In this document: piece after piece, positions 55,522-64,000 of the stretch
Numbering within the stretch: the stretch's first letter is position 1
How the letters are laid out: the number at the start of each line of letters is the position of its first letter
Source of the DNA: Frondihabitans sucicola
GTDB taxonomy: Bacteria; Actinomycetota; Actinomycetes; Actinomycetales; Microbacteriaceae
Length of the DNA stretch: 64,000 bases
Assembly: GCF_030296615.1 (NCBI RefSeq)
Contig: NZ_AP027732.1
Location: 3,663,042-3,727,041, forward strand
Direction: 5' to 3'
Program-made: the position numbers and the translations under genes
The notes under the pieces: generated by a model
What the model was told of the DNA's origin: nothing
Databases searched by the model: none
What the model saw: the letters and a program-made list of their open reading frames with translations, nothing else

Positions 55522-56643
55522 GCCCCGCACACCATTGTCGGCGCACGGCACAATCTTGGTGCAGCAGCTCGCGCCCGAGCGCTTTCGGGCTCGTGCCCGC
55601 TACCGCTTTGACGACGGGAGTTTGCGTCAGGTTGAGAGGACCGCTGAAACGGGCCCGAAGGCGCGGCGGGCTCTCCAAGAGGCCATGACCAAACTCGATC
55701 TGTCTGCACGCGGGGAGATAAAGAGGGAGACCCGGCTCTCCGATCTGGCCGTTCGATTCCTCGACTCCAAATCCAGCCGGGCTCCCCGCACCGTCGAGAC
55801 GTACCGCCAGACCATTCGGCACCTGATCATCCCGGCTATTGGCGACCTCGGCGTCCATGAGGCGACGACACAGCGCCTCGACGCTTTCATCCGGGCAGTG
55901 ACCGAGAAGAACGGACCGGGTGCGGCCAAGGCCTGCCGCGCCGTCCTCAGCGGCATGCTTGGCTTGGCGGCCCGAGCGGACGCGGTTCGGGTCAACCCCG
56001 TGCGCGAGGTGGGACACATCGCGCGGCTGGGGGCGGGGCGGAAGCTATCCCCCTCGACGTGCTGCCGAAGCTCATCTCTGCCGTGAAGCTCGACGAGAGA
56101 CTCGAGGAACTCGATCAGGCAGACCTCATCATTTTCCTGGCCAACACCGGCTGCCGAGTCGGTGAGGTCTGCGGACTGCGCTGGGATGCTCTCGATCTCG
56201 CGAAAGGGACCGCCTCAATCCGGGCAAATGTGGTGCGGGCGACGGGCGTGGGGCTGATCATCCAGGACCATCCCAAAACGAAGGCGGGGGTCAGGACCAT
56301 AGCCCTTCCCTCGCCCCTGCTTGCTGTCCTCAGGCTGCGCGACAAACGGTCGCCGCACACTGATCATGATCTCGTTTTTCCGACCGTGCTGGGCCACGTG
56401 AGGGACCCACGGAACACGGCGAGGGACTGGCGTGAAGCCCGTGGGCGTCTCGGGTTCCCTGACGTCACGACACACAGCTTTCGCAAGACGGTAGCCACCG
56501 CTCTTGACCAGGCGGGCCTCACTGCACGGGAAATTGCGGAGTACCTCGGCCACGAGAATCCCTCTCTGACCCAAGACGTGTACATGAGCAAGAACACGGG
56601 CGGCAAGAGAGCCGCCGTCGCCCTGGCTGCGATCACTGGCTGA
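55514..56643 (+). CDS. int: Tyrosine-recombinase integrase (frameshifted)
   Basis: 376 residues when repaired. It has an N-terminal arm-binding part, a SAM-like core-binding domain (TVETYRQTIRHLIIPAIGDLG, cut), then a catalytic domain with R in NTGCRVGEVCGLRW, H-x-x-R in THSFRKTVAT, H in YLGHENPS and the tyrosine in DVYMSKN. The break is in the G-rich stretch 56029-56038; one added G restores HIARLGAG...KAIPLDVLPKL. If the break is real, the element could not excise by itself. The gene ends 91 bp before attR. Confidence 0.9.
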
Positions 56644-56697
56644 TTTCAAAGTGCGGGGTTTACGCGGGGCTCGATGGCTCATATCTCGTCGGAAGTA

Positions 56698-56732
56698 CAA
56701 AAAGGCCCGGAGATCATTGATCTTCCGGGCCT
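56698..56732 (-). terminator. Terminator supplied by the element to tRNA-Met
   Basis: AGGCCCGGA/TCCGGGCCT followed by TTTTT on the minus strand, directly after the tRNA-Met 3' end. It replaces the original terminator now at 47392-47427. Confidence 0.85.
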
Positions 56733-56734
56733 GT

Positions 56735-56775
56735 TGTAGCGAGGGCGGGACTCGAACCCGCGACACCACGATTAT
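56735..56775. repeat. Attachment site, right copy (41-bp direct repeat)
   Basis: Identical to 47433-47473; this copy restores the intact tRNA-Met. Confidence 0.95.
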
Positions 56776-56810
56776 GAGCCGTGTGCTCTAACCAACTGAG
56801 CTACCCCGCC
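56737..56810 (-). tRNA. tRNA-Met (CAT)
   Basis: 74 nt with a full cloverleaf; the loop CTCATAA gives CAT. The acceptor begins GG and pairs through to position 72 (G-U), unlike an initiator, so elongator Met is likely; tRNA-Ile2 cannot be excluded. Its 3' half is the integration site. Confidence 0.95.
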
Positions 56811-56892
56811 GCACACCGGCTGAGCCGGCCAGTGCCTCTCTCGCTCGACTGCCGGCCGCGTGAGCGTGCCTTCAGTGTCGTTCGGAGGAACG

Positions 56893-56964
<72 letters not shown>

Positions 56965-57077
56965 GTGACCATGACTCTCGGCCGAATGTTTTCGGCCGCA
57001 GAATGGCACCAGACGAGAATAGCAGGACTCGGCGGCCCCTCATGACACGTGACCCGCCGAGCAACGATCTCCTCGCG

Positions 57078-57113
57078 CGACGTCGATCCACTCGCAGGAG
57101 TGGATCGACGTCG
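57078..57113. terminator. Perfect 16-bp hairpin after the aldo/keto reductase gene
   Basis: CGACGTCGATCCACTC with its exact complement and a GCAG loop. It lies 20 bp past the reductase stop. There is no T-run, so termination is likely but not certain. Confidence 0.65.
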
Positions 57114-57133
57114 AACCAGTGGATCGGCACCGA

Positions 57134-58107
57134 TTACGCGGGGACGGACGACGACGCAGCCGACAGGGCAGCCACCTCGTCGGCGGCCAGCTCGAGCGTC
57201 GCGGCGGCGATCAGGTCGGGAAGCTGCTCGAGGTTACGGGCACTGGCCACGGGGGCTGCGACGGACGGCTGCGCCAGGAGCCAGGCGAGAGACACCGCAG
57301 ACACCGACGTGGCGTGGGCCTGGGAGATCCGGTCGAGTTCGGCCAGGATCCTGCGCCCTCGATCGTCGAGGTAGGCCGACGCACCACCCGCGCGCGGGCT
57401 GTCGACGGAGACGCCGTCGCGATACTTCCCGGTGAGGAAGCCGCTGGCGAGCGACGAGTACGGCAGCACGGAGACGTTCTCGGCGAGTGCGACCTCGACG
57501 ACCGTCGGGCCGCCGGCACCGACCTCGACGTCGTGACGCTCGACGAGGCTGTACTTGTTCTGGATCGCGACGTACTTCGAGAGGTTCTCCGACTCGGAGA
57601 AGCGCAGTGCCTGCTCGAGCCGCTGGCCGGAGAAGTTCGAGGCGCCGATGGTTCGCACCTTGCCGAGCTGAACCTGTTCGTCGAGAGCCTCGACGGCCTC
57701 CTCGACCGGACGGTCGGCGAAGTCGACGTGCGCGTAGTACAGGTCGATCCGATCGGTGTCGAGACGGCGCAGGGAGTCGTCGACGGCCCGACGGACGATG
57801 TCGCGGGACGTGCCTTCGAGGCCGGTCAACTGGCCGACCTTCGTCGCGATGACGAGGTCGTCGCGGTTGCCGCGCGACGTCATCCACCGGCCGATGATGG
57901 CCTCCGAGTCGCCGCCCGAGTTGCCGGGAACCCACATCGAGTACATGTCGGCCGTGTCGATGAAGTTGCCGCCTGCTGCGACGTACGCGTCGAGGACGGC
58001 GAACGACGTCTCTTCGTCGGCGGTCCAGCCGAAGACGTTGCCACCGAGATTGATCGGGAAGACGCTGAGGTCGCTGTCACCGAGCGGGACGCGGGGGCGT
58101 GGGTCAT
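57134..58107 (-). CDS. Aldo/keto reductase (frameshifted near the start)
   Basis: 324 residues when repaired; NADPH-dependent barrel reductase. GGNFIDTADMYSMWVPG, the lysine in VIATKVGQL, IDLYYAHVDF and GASNFSGQRLEQ match the family (Asp-Tyr-Lys present; the histidine is in YAHVD). The break is in GGGGG 58093-58097, six codons after ATG 58107; one added base joins MTHAP to RVPLGDSDLSV. AAGGAG precedes the ATG. A paralogue lies next to it. Confidence 0.88.
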
Positions 58108-58234
58108 GGAGGTGCTCCTTGAGAGTTCGAGAGTCGGGTTGCTTGTCAAGACAACACCGACGGGCTCGGAGGATTCCGGAAACGCGTCGATCGACCCGAG
58201 AGCCAGGATCGTCGCGCCCGGCCGAGCCGCGGAC

Positions 58235-59202
58235 TCACCCCTGCGACGGGGCCGAGACCCGAGACAGGGCAGCGAGGTCGCCCTCGTCGAGCCGGACGCG
58301 AGCAGCCGACAGCAGACCGTCGAGCTGCCCTATCGAGCGGGCGCTGGCCAGGGCTCCCACGACGTTGGCGCGGGACGCCAGCCAGGCCACGGCCACGGCC
58401 GCGTTCGAGACGCCGTAGCGATCGGCGATCCCGTCCATCACCTCGAGAGTGGCGATGTTCTGCGGCGTGAGGTAGCTCAGAGCGCGGCTGCCCCGCGGGG
58501 AGTCGCCGCGGTTCGTGAGATCGCGGTACTTGCCGGTGAGGAAGCCGCTTGCGAGCGAAGAATGCGGCAGGACCGCGAGACCGAAGTGATCGACGATCGG
58601 CGCGACGTCCTGTTCGTACTCGTCGCGGCGGACCAGGTTGTAGCCCGTCTGGACGGCGGCGAACGGGTGGAGGTTCTCGCTGTCGGCGATCGCCAGCGCC
58701 TGGCGGAGCCGGGCGCCGGTGTAGTTCGAGGCGGCGGGGTAGCGGATCTTGCCTTCGTCGACGAGCTCGCTGAACGCCGCGACCGTCTCGTCGAGCGGTG
58801 TCTGGTCGTCGTCGAAGTGCGCGAAGTAGAGGTCGATGCGGTCGGTGCGGAGCCTCTGGAGAGATGCCTCGACGGCCGCGCGGATACTCGCCCGGCTCAG
58901 CCCCGGCGCATCCGGATGCTGCCCGGCCTTGGTGCTGACGACGACGCGATCCCGATTGCCGGGGCGGGCCAGCCATCGCCCGATGATGGTTTCGGACTCG
59001 CCGCCGGAGTTGCCCGGCAGCCAGGCCGAGTAGACGTCCGCGGTGTCGATCACTCGGCCGCCGTCGGCCGTGAACTCGTCGAGGATCTCGAGTGCCGTCG
59101 GCGCCCCCACGGTCCAGCCGAAGACGTTCGTGCCGAGCGCGAGCGGGAAGGGCGTCGCGTCGTCGGGGAAGAGATCGGGGAGGAGATTCAGGGTGAGCCC
59201 AT
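58235..59202 (-). CDS. Aldo/keto reductase, paralogue (probable frameshift at start)
   Basis: 322 residues if ATG 59202 is joined by one added base at GGG 59191-59193 (MGSPLNLLPDL leading to ALGTNVFGWTVGAP); without it only GTG 59110 is available, losing the first strand. DTADVYSAWLPGNSGG, VVSTKAGQHPD, IDLYFAHFDDD and AASNYTGARLRQ mark the family. It resembles the neighbouring reductase closely and probably arose by duplication. Confidence 0.85.
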
Positions 59203-59301
59203 CTGGTCGAGAACAACCACGTTATCCGATCCGAAGACGGGCGCTGCCGCACCCGCCGAAAGCGCATTGCCGAGAGGCCGCGCTGTCGTATCGTTTCAGG
59301 C

Positions 59302-61050
59302 ATGTCCCTCGACGAGACCGCCCAGCCGACCGACCCCCTCGACTCCTCCGCAGACACCGACTCCTCCGCAGACACCGACCTCGACGCCGAACTGGCGACC
59401 GTGGTCGAAGCCGACTCGGAGTGGTGGCGCACCGCGGTGATCTACCAGATCTACCCGCGCTCCTTCGCCGACAGCGACGGCGACGGGATCGGCGACCTGC
59501 CGGGCATCACGCGGCGCCTCGACTCCCTGGCCGATCTCGGCGTGGATGCCGTGTGGCTGTCACCCTTCTACACGTCACCGCAGAAGGACGCGGGCTACGA
59601 CGTCGCCGACTACTGCGACGTGGACCCGCTGTTCGGGACCCTCGCCGATTTCGACGCCCTCCGCGCCAAGGCCACCGCCCTCGGACTCCGAGTCATCGTC
59701 GACATCGTGCCGAACCACTCCTCCAGCGCCCACCCCTGGTTCCAGGCCGCCCTCGAGGCGGGGCCGGGCTCGGTCGAGCGCTCGCACTACCTGTTCCGCG
59801 ACGGCCGCGGGTCGAACGGTGAACTGCCGCCCAACAACTGGAAGTCGGTCTTCGGCGGCGACGCCTGGAGTCGCGTGACCGAAGCCGACGGGACACCCGG
59901 CCAGTGGTACCTCCACCTGTTCGACTCGTCCCAGCCCGACTTCGACTGGACGAGCGAGTGGGTGCGCGAGCAGTTCCTCGGCGTCCTCCGGTTCTGGCTC
60001 GACCGCGGCGTCGACGGCTTCCGGGTCGACGTCGCGCACGGGATGATCAAGAAGGCCGGGCTCCCCGACTACACGCCTCCCGCAGACGGCGGCAGCATGG
60101 GTGGCGGCCAGAACGAGGGCGAGACGCCGCCGTACTGGGCACAGGACGGCGTGCACGAGATCTACCGGTCCTGGCGAAAAGTCCTCGACTCCTATCCGGG
60201 CGAGCGCATCCTGGTAGCCGAGGCCTGGGTCGAGCCGCTGGCGAAGCTCGCGAACTGGGTGCGACCCGACGAGATGCAGCAGGCGTTCAACTTCTCGTAC
60301 CTCGAGAGCGGCTGGTCAGCCTCGTCGATCCGGCGCGTGATCGATGCCTCGATCGAGGTGTTCTCGTCGGTCGGTGCTCCGTCGACCTGGGTGCTCTCCA
60401 ATCACGACGTCGTCCGTCACGCGTCACGCCTGGCGCTCACCGCCGACAACCCGCAGGGAGCCGGGATCGGCCCGAAGAGCAAGGGGCTCCCCGACCGAGC
60501 GATCGGCCTGGCCAGGGCGCGGGCCGCGAGCGCTGTGATGCTCGCACTCCCCGGGTCGGCCTACCTCTACCAGGGCGAGGAGCTCGGCCTGCCCGAGGCC
60601 ATCGACCTTCCGGACGAAGCCAGGCAGGATCCCACTTGGTTCCGCACCAGGGGCGAGCGTTACGGTCGCGACGGCTGCCGCGTCCCGCTCCCCTGGGAAG
60701 CCGCGTCACCGGCCTTCGGCTTCAACACCACGGGCGAGTCGTGGTTGCCGCAGCCGGCCGACTGGGGAGCCTACGCCCGCGACACCGAGACCGGAGACCC
60801 CTCGTCGACCCTCGAGCTGTACCGGCTCGCGCTCGACACGCGCTCGCGTCTGGCGCTGGGTTCGGGCTCGGTCGAGTGGCTGAGCGGCTACGGCCCCGAG
60901 GTCGTGGCGTTCCGTAACGGCGACGTCACCGTCATCGCGAACACCGGCGCGATCCCGGTCGAGCTGCCCGTCGCCGAGGAGCTCCTGTCGACGGTGCCCC
61001 TGGACGGAGCGGCCCTCCCGAGCGACGCGACGGTCTGGCTGCGCAGCTAG
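59302..61050 (+). CDS. Alpha-glucosidase, glycoside hydrolase family 13
   Basis: 582 residues. GH13 motifs: VDIVPNHSS, the nucleophile aspartate in GFRVDVAHG, the acid/base glutamate in LVAEAWVE and the third aspartate in LSNHDVVRH. It likely hydrolyses maltose or isomaltose-type oligosaccharides in the cytoplasm; no signal peptide is seen. An acidic N-terminal extension contains DSSADT twice, from an 18-bp duplication at 59341-59376. The ATG lies 7 nt after a TATCGT box, so it is probably leaderless. Confidence 0.95.
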   Translation: MSLDETAQPTDPLDSSADTDSSADTDLDAELATVVEADSEWWRTAVIYQIYPRSFADSDGDGIGDLPGITRRLDSLADLGVDAVWLSPFYTSPQKDAGYDVADYCDVDPLFGTLADFDALRAKATALGLRVIVDIVPNHSSSAHPWFQAALEAGPGSVERSHYLFRDGRGSNGELPPNNWKSVFGGDAWSRVTEADGTPGQWYLHLFDSSQPDFDWTSEWVREQFLGVLRFWLDRGVDGFRVDVAHGMIKKAGLPDYTPPADGGSMGGGQNEGETPPYWAQDGVHEIYRSWRKVLDSYPGERILVAEAWVEPLAKLANWVRPDEMQQAFNFSYLESGWSASSIRRVIDASIEVFSSVGAPSTWVLSNHDVVRHASRLALTADNPQGAGIGPKSKGLPDRAIGLARARAASAVMLALPGSAYLYQGEELGLPEAIDLPDEARQDPTWFRTRGERYGRDGCRVPLPWEAASPAFGFNTTGESWLPQPADWGAYARDTETGDPSSTLELYRLALDTRSRLALGSGSVEWLSGYGPEVVAFRNGDVTVIANTGAIPVELPVAEELLSTVPLDGAALPSDATVWLRS

Positions 61051-61076
61051 TGACGCGACGGTCTGGCTGCGCAGCT
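61024..61076. repeat. Direct duplication over the alpha-glucosidase stop codon
   Basis: A 25-bp sequence at 61024-61048 recurs exactly at 61052-61076 (period 28), so the last codons of the gene are repeated after the stop. Confidence 0.9.
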
Positions 61077-61118
61077 GGTGCTGCCGGATGTCGCCGGTCG
61101 CGCGAGCGATCCGTGGCC

Positions 61119-62321
61119 TCAGGAGCCGGCGTTGGCCTCGAGCCAGGGGTAAGGATCGACCGGGACCCCGTCGATGTGGATCTCGAAGTGGAGGTGCGCA
61201 CCGGTGCTGTTGCCGGTCGAGCCGACAAGGCCGACGATCTGCCCGACCTTCACCTGCTGACCCTGAGTGACCTTGATCGAACCGGCCAGCATGTGCGCGT
61301 AGACGCTGGTGACTTTCTTGCCGCCGATGGTGTGCTCGATCCACACGTTGTAGCCGAGCGCGCCGCTGCCCTGGTCGACCTTCGAGACGGTGCCGTCGGC
61401 GACGATCTGGATCGGCGACCCCGCGCCCGGGATGAAGTCGAGGCCCTCGTGGAACGTGGAGCAGAAGCCACAGTTGGCGACCTGCCGCGCGCCGAAGCCG
61501 CTGGAGATCGGGACACCGACGGCGAACGGCCACTGCACCGCGGAGGTCGGGTCGTTGCTGAAGGTGCCGGAGCTGGTGTTCTTGATGGCCTGCGTCTTGG
61601 ACGTGACGGAGTAGCCGTCGCGGTCGAGGTCTTCGGCGCTGGCGGCGCGCGAGGCGACGAACTTCTGCCCGCGGGTGTCGACGGCACCGCCGACCGTGGT
61701 GCCCGATTCGGCAGCCGCGGCGAGCTTCACGGCGACGTGCTCGGGGGTGTCGACGTAGTAGGCGTTGGCGGGGACGGACGTCGAGACGATCGTCGCCCCG
61801 ACGAAGAGCATGGCTCCCAGGACGCCGAACCGGGTGGTGCGCTGCACGACGGTGCGGCGGGGTGCGGCAGGAGAGCCGGCGGTGGCGCGGCGCTTCTCTG
61901 CGGCACCGGCGGGGGTGCCGCTCGGACGCCCGGTGACGCCGGGTGCCGAGCTGCGGCGGAGGGTGCCGGCCGAGGCGCGACGAGGCGCCGAGCTCGTCGG
62001 TTTCGCGGGGCGCACGGAGCTCGCGGCGGCTGAGGCGCGGCGGCCGGCGCGTTCGGCGGCACGAAGGTCGCGGCGGCCAGGCAGGCGAGCCGGACCGAGC
62101 AGTGGTTCGGTGGCGACGGGGTTGACGACGAACGAGGAGTCGACCTGAAGGGCTGCTGCGGCGACCTCGCGTTGTCCGGCCTCAGCACGCTCGAGAGCCC
62201 GGGCTTCACGACGGGTGAGCGGCACCGATGCCGCGGAAGACCGCGCTGCCTCGGCCGTCGGGTCGTCGGACGCGCGGACGGCGTCGCCCTCGGAATCGGC
62301 GGCGGGGTGGAGCGTCGTCAC
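61119..62321 (-). CDS. M23-family metallopeptidase, membrane-anchored
   Basis: 400 residues. A long Ala/Arg/Pro-rich cytoplasmic part is followed by one helix (FGVLGAMLFVGATIVSTSV, near residue 170) and an extracellular LytM/M23 domain with zinc ligands in FHEGLDFIPG and HLHFEIHIDG. It probably cleaves peptidoglycan cross-bridges. GTG at 62321 is chosen; an upstream extension is open but consists of low-complexity leader sequence. Confidence 0.9.
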   Translation of the reverse strand: MTTLHPAADSEGDAVRASDDPTAEAARSSAASVPLTRREARALERAEAGQREVAAAALQVDSSFVVNPVATEPLLGPARLPGRRDLRAAERAGRRASAAASSVRPAKPTSSAPRRASAGTLRRSSAPGVTGRPSGTPAGAAEKRRATAGSPAAPRRTVVQRTTRFGVLGAMLFVGATIVSTSVPANAYYVDTPEHVAVKLAAAAESGTTVGGAVDTRGQKFVASRAASAEDLDRDGYSVTSKTQAIKNTSSGTFSNDPTSAVQWPFAVGVPISSGFGARQVANCGFCSTFHEGLDFIPGAGSPIQIVADGTVSKVDQGSGALGYNVWIEHTIGGKKVTSVYAHMLAGSIKVTQGQQVKVGQIVGLVGSTGNSTGAHLHFEIHIDGVPVDPYPWLEANAGS

Positions 62322-62703
62322 GGAGTGGAGTCCTCGGGGTCGGGGGCGTGCTGGTCGGGGCTGTGCTGCTGGTCGGTGCTGCTTGGTGCTGCCGTGCTGG
62401 TGTGTCTGTCGACGCTCCGGTGCCCGTCGACGCTCAGGTGTTCGTCGACGCTCAGGTGTTCGCGGCACACGTGTTACCCACGACACGAGTGTCGTCGACC
62501 TCGTTCGCGCCGTGTGCCGGTCACCCGGGCACCACGTCGCACTGTCGGTCACTGGTAGGTGGCTGTCGCCGGTCTCGAGACGGTAAGACCGGGCCCATAG
62601 GGGCGACGACTCTTCAAGTGTAGCGAATGTCGAGCGAGACCGAAAGAAGTGATATTTGCATACGAACGCCGTAGCTCGTTGTCTCCACCGCCGATCCTGC
62701 GCT
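62322..62703 (-). promoter_or_regulatory. Long structured leader of the M23 gene
   Basis: TTTCGG (minus strand, 62640-62645) and TACACT (62617-62622) are 17 bp apart, giving a leader of about 290 nt. It includes an outer 9-bp stem CGGCACACG/CGTGTGCCG (62463-62471 and 62511-62519) around CGACAC/GTGTCG, and three 18-bp tandem repeats at 62408-62461. A riboswitch is possible, since cell-wall hydrolase genes in actinobacteria often carry c-di-AMP riboswitches, but the known consensus was not recognised. Confidence 0.4.
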
Positions 62704-63504
62704 CTAGTACCCCGTCTCGGCGATCGCCGCGCCCAGTTCGGCCGAGACCGCGGGCGACGAGACGAAGGTCAGGTCGCGGCTCGCCTGGGCTCCGGCCGGC
62801 GTCATGACCACCGCGCCGGCCTCCTCGGCGATCAGGACGCCGGCCGCGTGATCCCAGGGCTGGAGGCCCCGCTCGAGGTAGGCGTCGAGACGCCCGGCCG
62901 CGACGTAGCAGAGGTCGAGCGAGGCGGCGCCGATCCTGCGGATGTCACGGACTCGACCGAGCAGGCCGGCCAGCCGAGTGCCCTGCTCGACGCGGCGAGC
63001 GGGGTCGTAGGCGAATCCGGTGGCCAGGAGCGCCTGCGAGAGAGAGGCGGGCGTCGACACGGCGATGGCGCCGCCGTCGAGGAAGGCGCCACCGCCGCGC
63101 GTGGCCGTGTACTCCTCGCCGGACGCCGGGTTGAAGACGCACGCCGCCAGCGCGTGCCACCGGAGCGGGTCGGGTTCGCCCTCGACGACCGCGATGCTGA
63201 CCGCGTACATCGGGATGCCGTAGAGGAAGTTGACGGTTCCGTCGATCGGATCGACGATCCAGGTGAGCCCGGTCGTCGACTCGGACGCACCGCTCTCTTC
63301 GCCGAAGAAACCGTCGCCGGGACGCTCTTCTGCCAGTCGGCGCCGGATCAGAGCCTCGACCTCGCGATCGGCGAACGTCACGATGTCGACCTCGCTCGAC
63401 TTGCGGTCGGCCACCTCGACGCCCTCGGCCCGGCGGCGTGCCGCCAGCACGCCCGCCTCGCGAGCGATCGAACGGGCGGTCGCCAGGAGGTCTTCGTGCG
63501 CCAT
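62704..63504 (-). CDS. Inositol monophosphatase family protein
   Basis: 266 residues. Metal-binding motifs are GFFGEES, WIVDPIDGTVNF and WDHAAGVLIAEEAG, diagnostic of the IMPase/FBPase-like superfamily. It may act on inositol phosphate, histidinol phosphate or PAP. ATG at 63504 has AAGGAG upstream and gives MAHEDLLATA. Confidence 0.94.
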   Translation of the reverse strand: MAHEDLLATARSIAREAGVLAARRRAEGVEVADRKSSEVDIVTFADREVEALIRRRLAEERPGDGFFGEESGASESTTGLTWIVDPIDGTVNFLYGIPMYAVSIAVVEGEPDPLRWHALAACVFNPASGEEYTATRGGGAFLDGGAIAVSTPASLSQALLATGFAYDPARRVEQGTRLAGLLGRVRDIRRIGAASLDLCYVAAGRLDAYLERGLQPWDHAAGVLIAEEAGAVVMTPAGAQASRDLTFVSSPAVSAELGAAIAETGY

Positions 63505-63521
63505 GGGGCTCCTTCGAACGA

Positions 63522-63558
63522 CGAAGGGCCCCGCAGCACGGATGCGCGGGGCCCTTCG
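63522..63558. terminator. Terminator after tRNA-Tyr
   Basis: Perfect 13-bp stem CGAAGGGCCCCGC/GCGGGGCCCTTCG just past the tRNA 3' end on the minus strand, immediately before the phosphatase gene. Confidence 0.85.
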
Positions 63559-63564
63559 AGCGGG

Positions 63565-63646
63565 TGGCAAGTGAGGGATTCGAACCCCCGAAGTCTAAGA
63601 CGGCTGATTTACAGTCAGATCCCTTTGGCCGCTTGGGTAACTTGCC
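63565..63646 (-). tRNA. tRNA-Tyr (GTA)
   Basis: 82 nt with a long variable arm, as expected for bacterial tRNA-Tyr. The acceptor GGCAAGT pairs with ACTTGCC and the loop CTGTAAA gives GTA. Confidence 0.98.
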
Positions 63647-63754
63647 ATGCGCCCCGAGATGTTCGTCAACCGAAGGCGCCCGTCAACAATACAGCCTCGG
63701 CGAGCTCCCGACGACCACGGTGCGCGTCGGTCCATCCCCGGTAGGCTGGCGGGC

Positions 63755-64000
63755 ATGGCAGACAGTTCATTCGACGTGGTCAGCAAGGTCGACTCGATGG
63801 AGGCCGCCAACGCGCTCAACCAGGCACACAAAGAGGTCGAGCAGCGCTACGACTTCAAGAACGTCGGCGCGTCCATCGAACAGAGCGGCGAGAAGGTGTT
63901 GATCAAGGCCAACACCGAAGAGCGTGCGAAGGCGGTGCTCGACGTCTACGAGTCGAAGCTCATCAAGCGCGGCATCTCGTTGAAGAGCATCGACGCGGGC
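63755..64000 (+). CDS. yajQ: YajQ-family nucleotide-binding protein (partial)
   Basis: The first 82 residues are visible, cut by the window end: MADSSFDVVSKVDSMEAANA, then KEVEQRYDFKNVGASIEQ. This is the conserved YajQ N-terminus; some members bind cyclic di-GMP. The ATG lies 7 nt after TAGGCT (63742-63747), so the mRNA is probably leaderless. Confidence 0.95.
   Translation, partial: MADSSFDVVSKVDSMEAANALNQAHKEVEQRYDFKNVGASIEQSGEKVLIKANTEERAKAVLDVYESKLIKRGISLKSIDAG

Larger units (their letters stand above)
47433..56775. mobile_element. Integrated phage-satellite-like element in tRNA-Met
   Basis: About 9.3 kb between 41-bp att repeats. From the right end: integrase and repressor on the plus strand, then on the minus strand an excisionase-like protein, a Cys-rich protein, a small zinc ribbon, a replication-type protein, a second zinc ribbon, a scaffold-like protein, an HK97-type capsid protein, a third zinc-binding protein and a 204-residue unknown, followed by cargo genes near the left end. 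No portal, terminase or tail genes are seen. Sequences TGCGGGGTTTAyGCGGG inside both ends (47579-47595, 56652-56668) are probable integrase arm sites. Confidence 0.88.

Noticed and set aside
47433-56775. A complete prophage
   Set aside because: No terminase, portal, tail, holin or lysin gene is visible in 9.3 kb, only capsid and scaffold-like genes.

Overview
The window comes from a high-GC actinobacterium, most likely a member of the Microbacteriaceae. Supporting signs are the roughly 70% G+C, frequent GTG/TTG starts, many leaderless genes with a TAnnnT box 6-7 nt before the start codon, an actinobacterial NusG with a long acidic N-terminus, and MmyB-type and ROK/LacI regulators. The exact genus cannot be fixed from the sequence alone.

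Layout. 0-2.4 kb: transsulfuration genes (cystathionine gamma-synthase/lyase, cut by the window edge, and cystathionine beta-synthase). 2.4-6.1 kb: an overlapping pair, a cyclase-like receptor and a mechanosensitive channel with a cyclic-nucleotide-binding-like domain. 6.2-9.8 kb: an ABC exporter and a LuxR-type regulator. 9.9-11.1 kb: rplJ-rplL with an attenuator-like leader. 11.2-15.9 kb: a two-component system divergent from a MacB/FtsX-type ABC exporter. 16-26 kb: a carbohydrate-use cluster (LacI and ROK regulators, Tat-type binding lipoprotein, two permeases, ThuA, Gfo/Idh dehydrogenase, sugar-phosphate isomerase-like enzyme). 27.9-31 kb: tRNA-Trp-secE-nusG-rplK-rplA. 31-34.8 kb: aminotransferase, a 97-bp tandem repeat array, murB and two MaoC-type hydratase subunits. 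34.8-39.1 kb: a candidate structured RNA, ubiA, and a type III polyketide synthase/methyltransferase/flavoprotein set resembling phenolic-lipid clusters. 39.2-45.4 kb: a redox/efflux island under an MmyB-type regulator. 46.2-46.8 kb: a Doc-type toxin-antitoxin pair. 47.4-56.8 kb: an integrated phage-satellite-like element in the 3' end of tRNA-Met. 56.7-57 kb: tRNA-Met and tRNA-Thr. 57-64 kb: two aldo/keto reductases, a GH13 alpha-glucosidase, an M23 peptidase, an inositol-monophosphatase-type enzyme, tRNA-Tyr and the start of yajQ.

The most interesting region is the 9.3-kb element. It is bounded by 41-bp direct repeats of the tRNA-Met 3' end and carries an integrase, a repressor, an excisionase-like protein, a replication-type protein, small zinc-ribbon proteins, a scaffold-like protein and an HK97-type major capsid protein, plus a short accessory cargo. 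No terminase, portal or tail gene is visible, so it looks like a capsid-encoding satellite rather than a complete prophage.

Thirteen genes are broken by an apparent loss of one base, nearly always in a run of G or C. Each reading frame is restored by adding one base, so these are most simply read as homopolymer undercalls in the assembly. The affected genes are given here as whole coding regions with the break noted.
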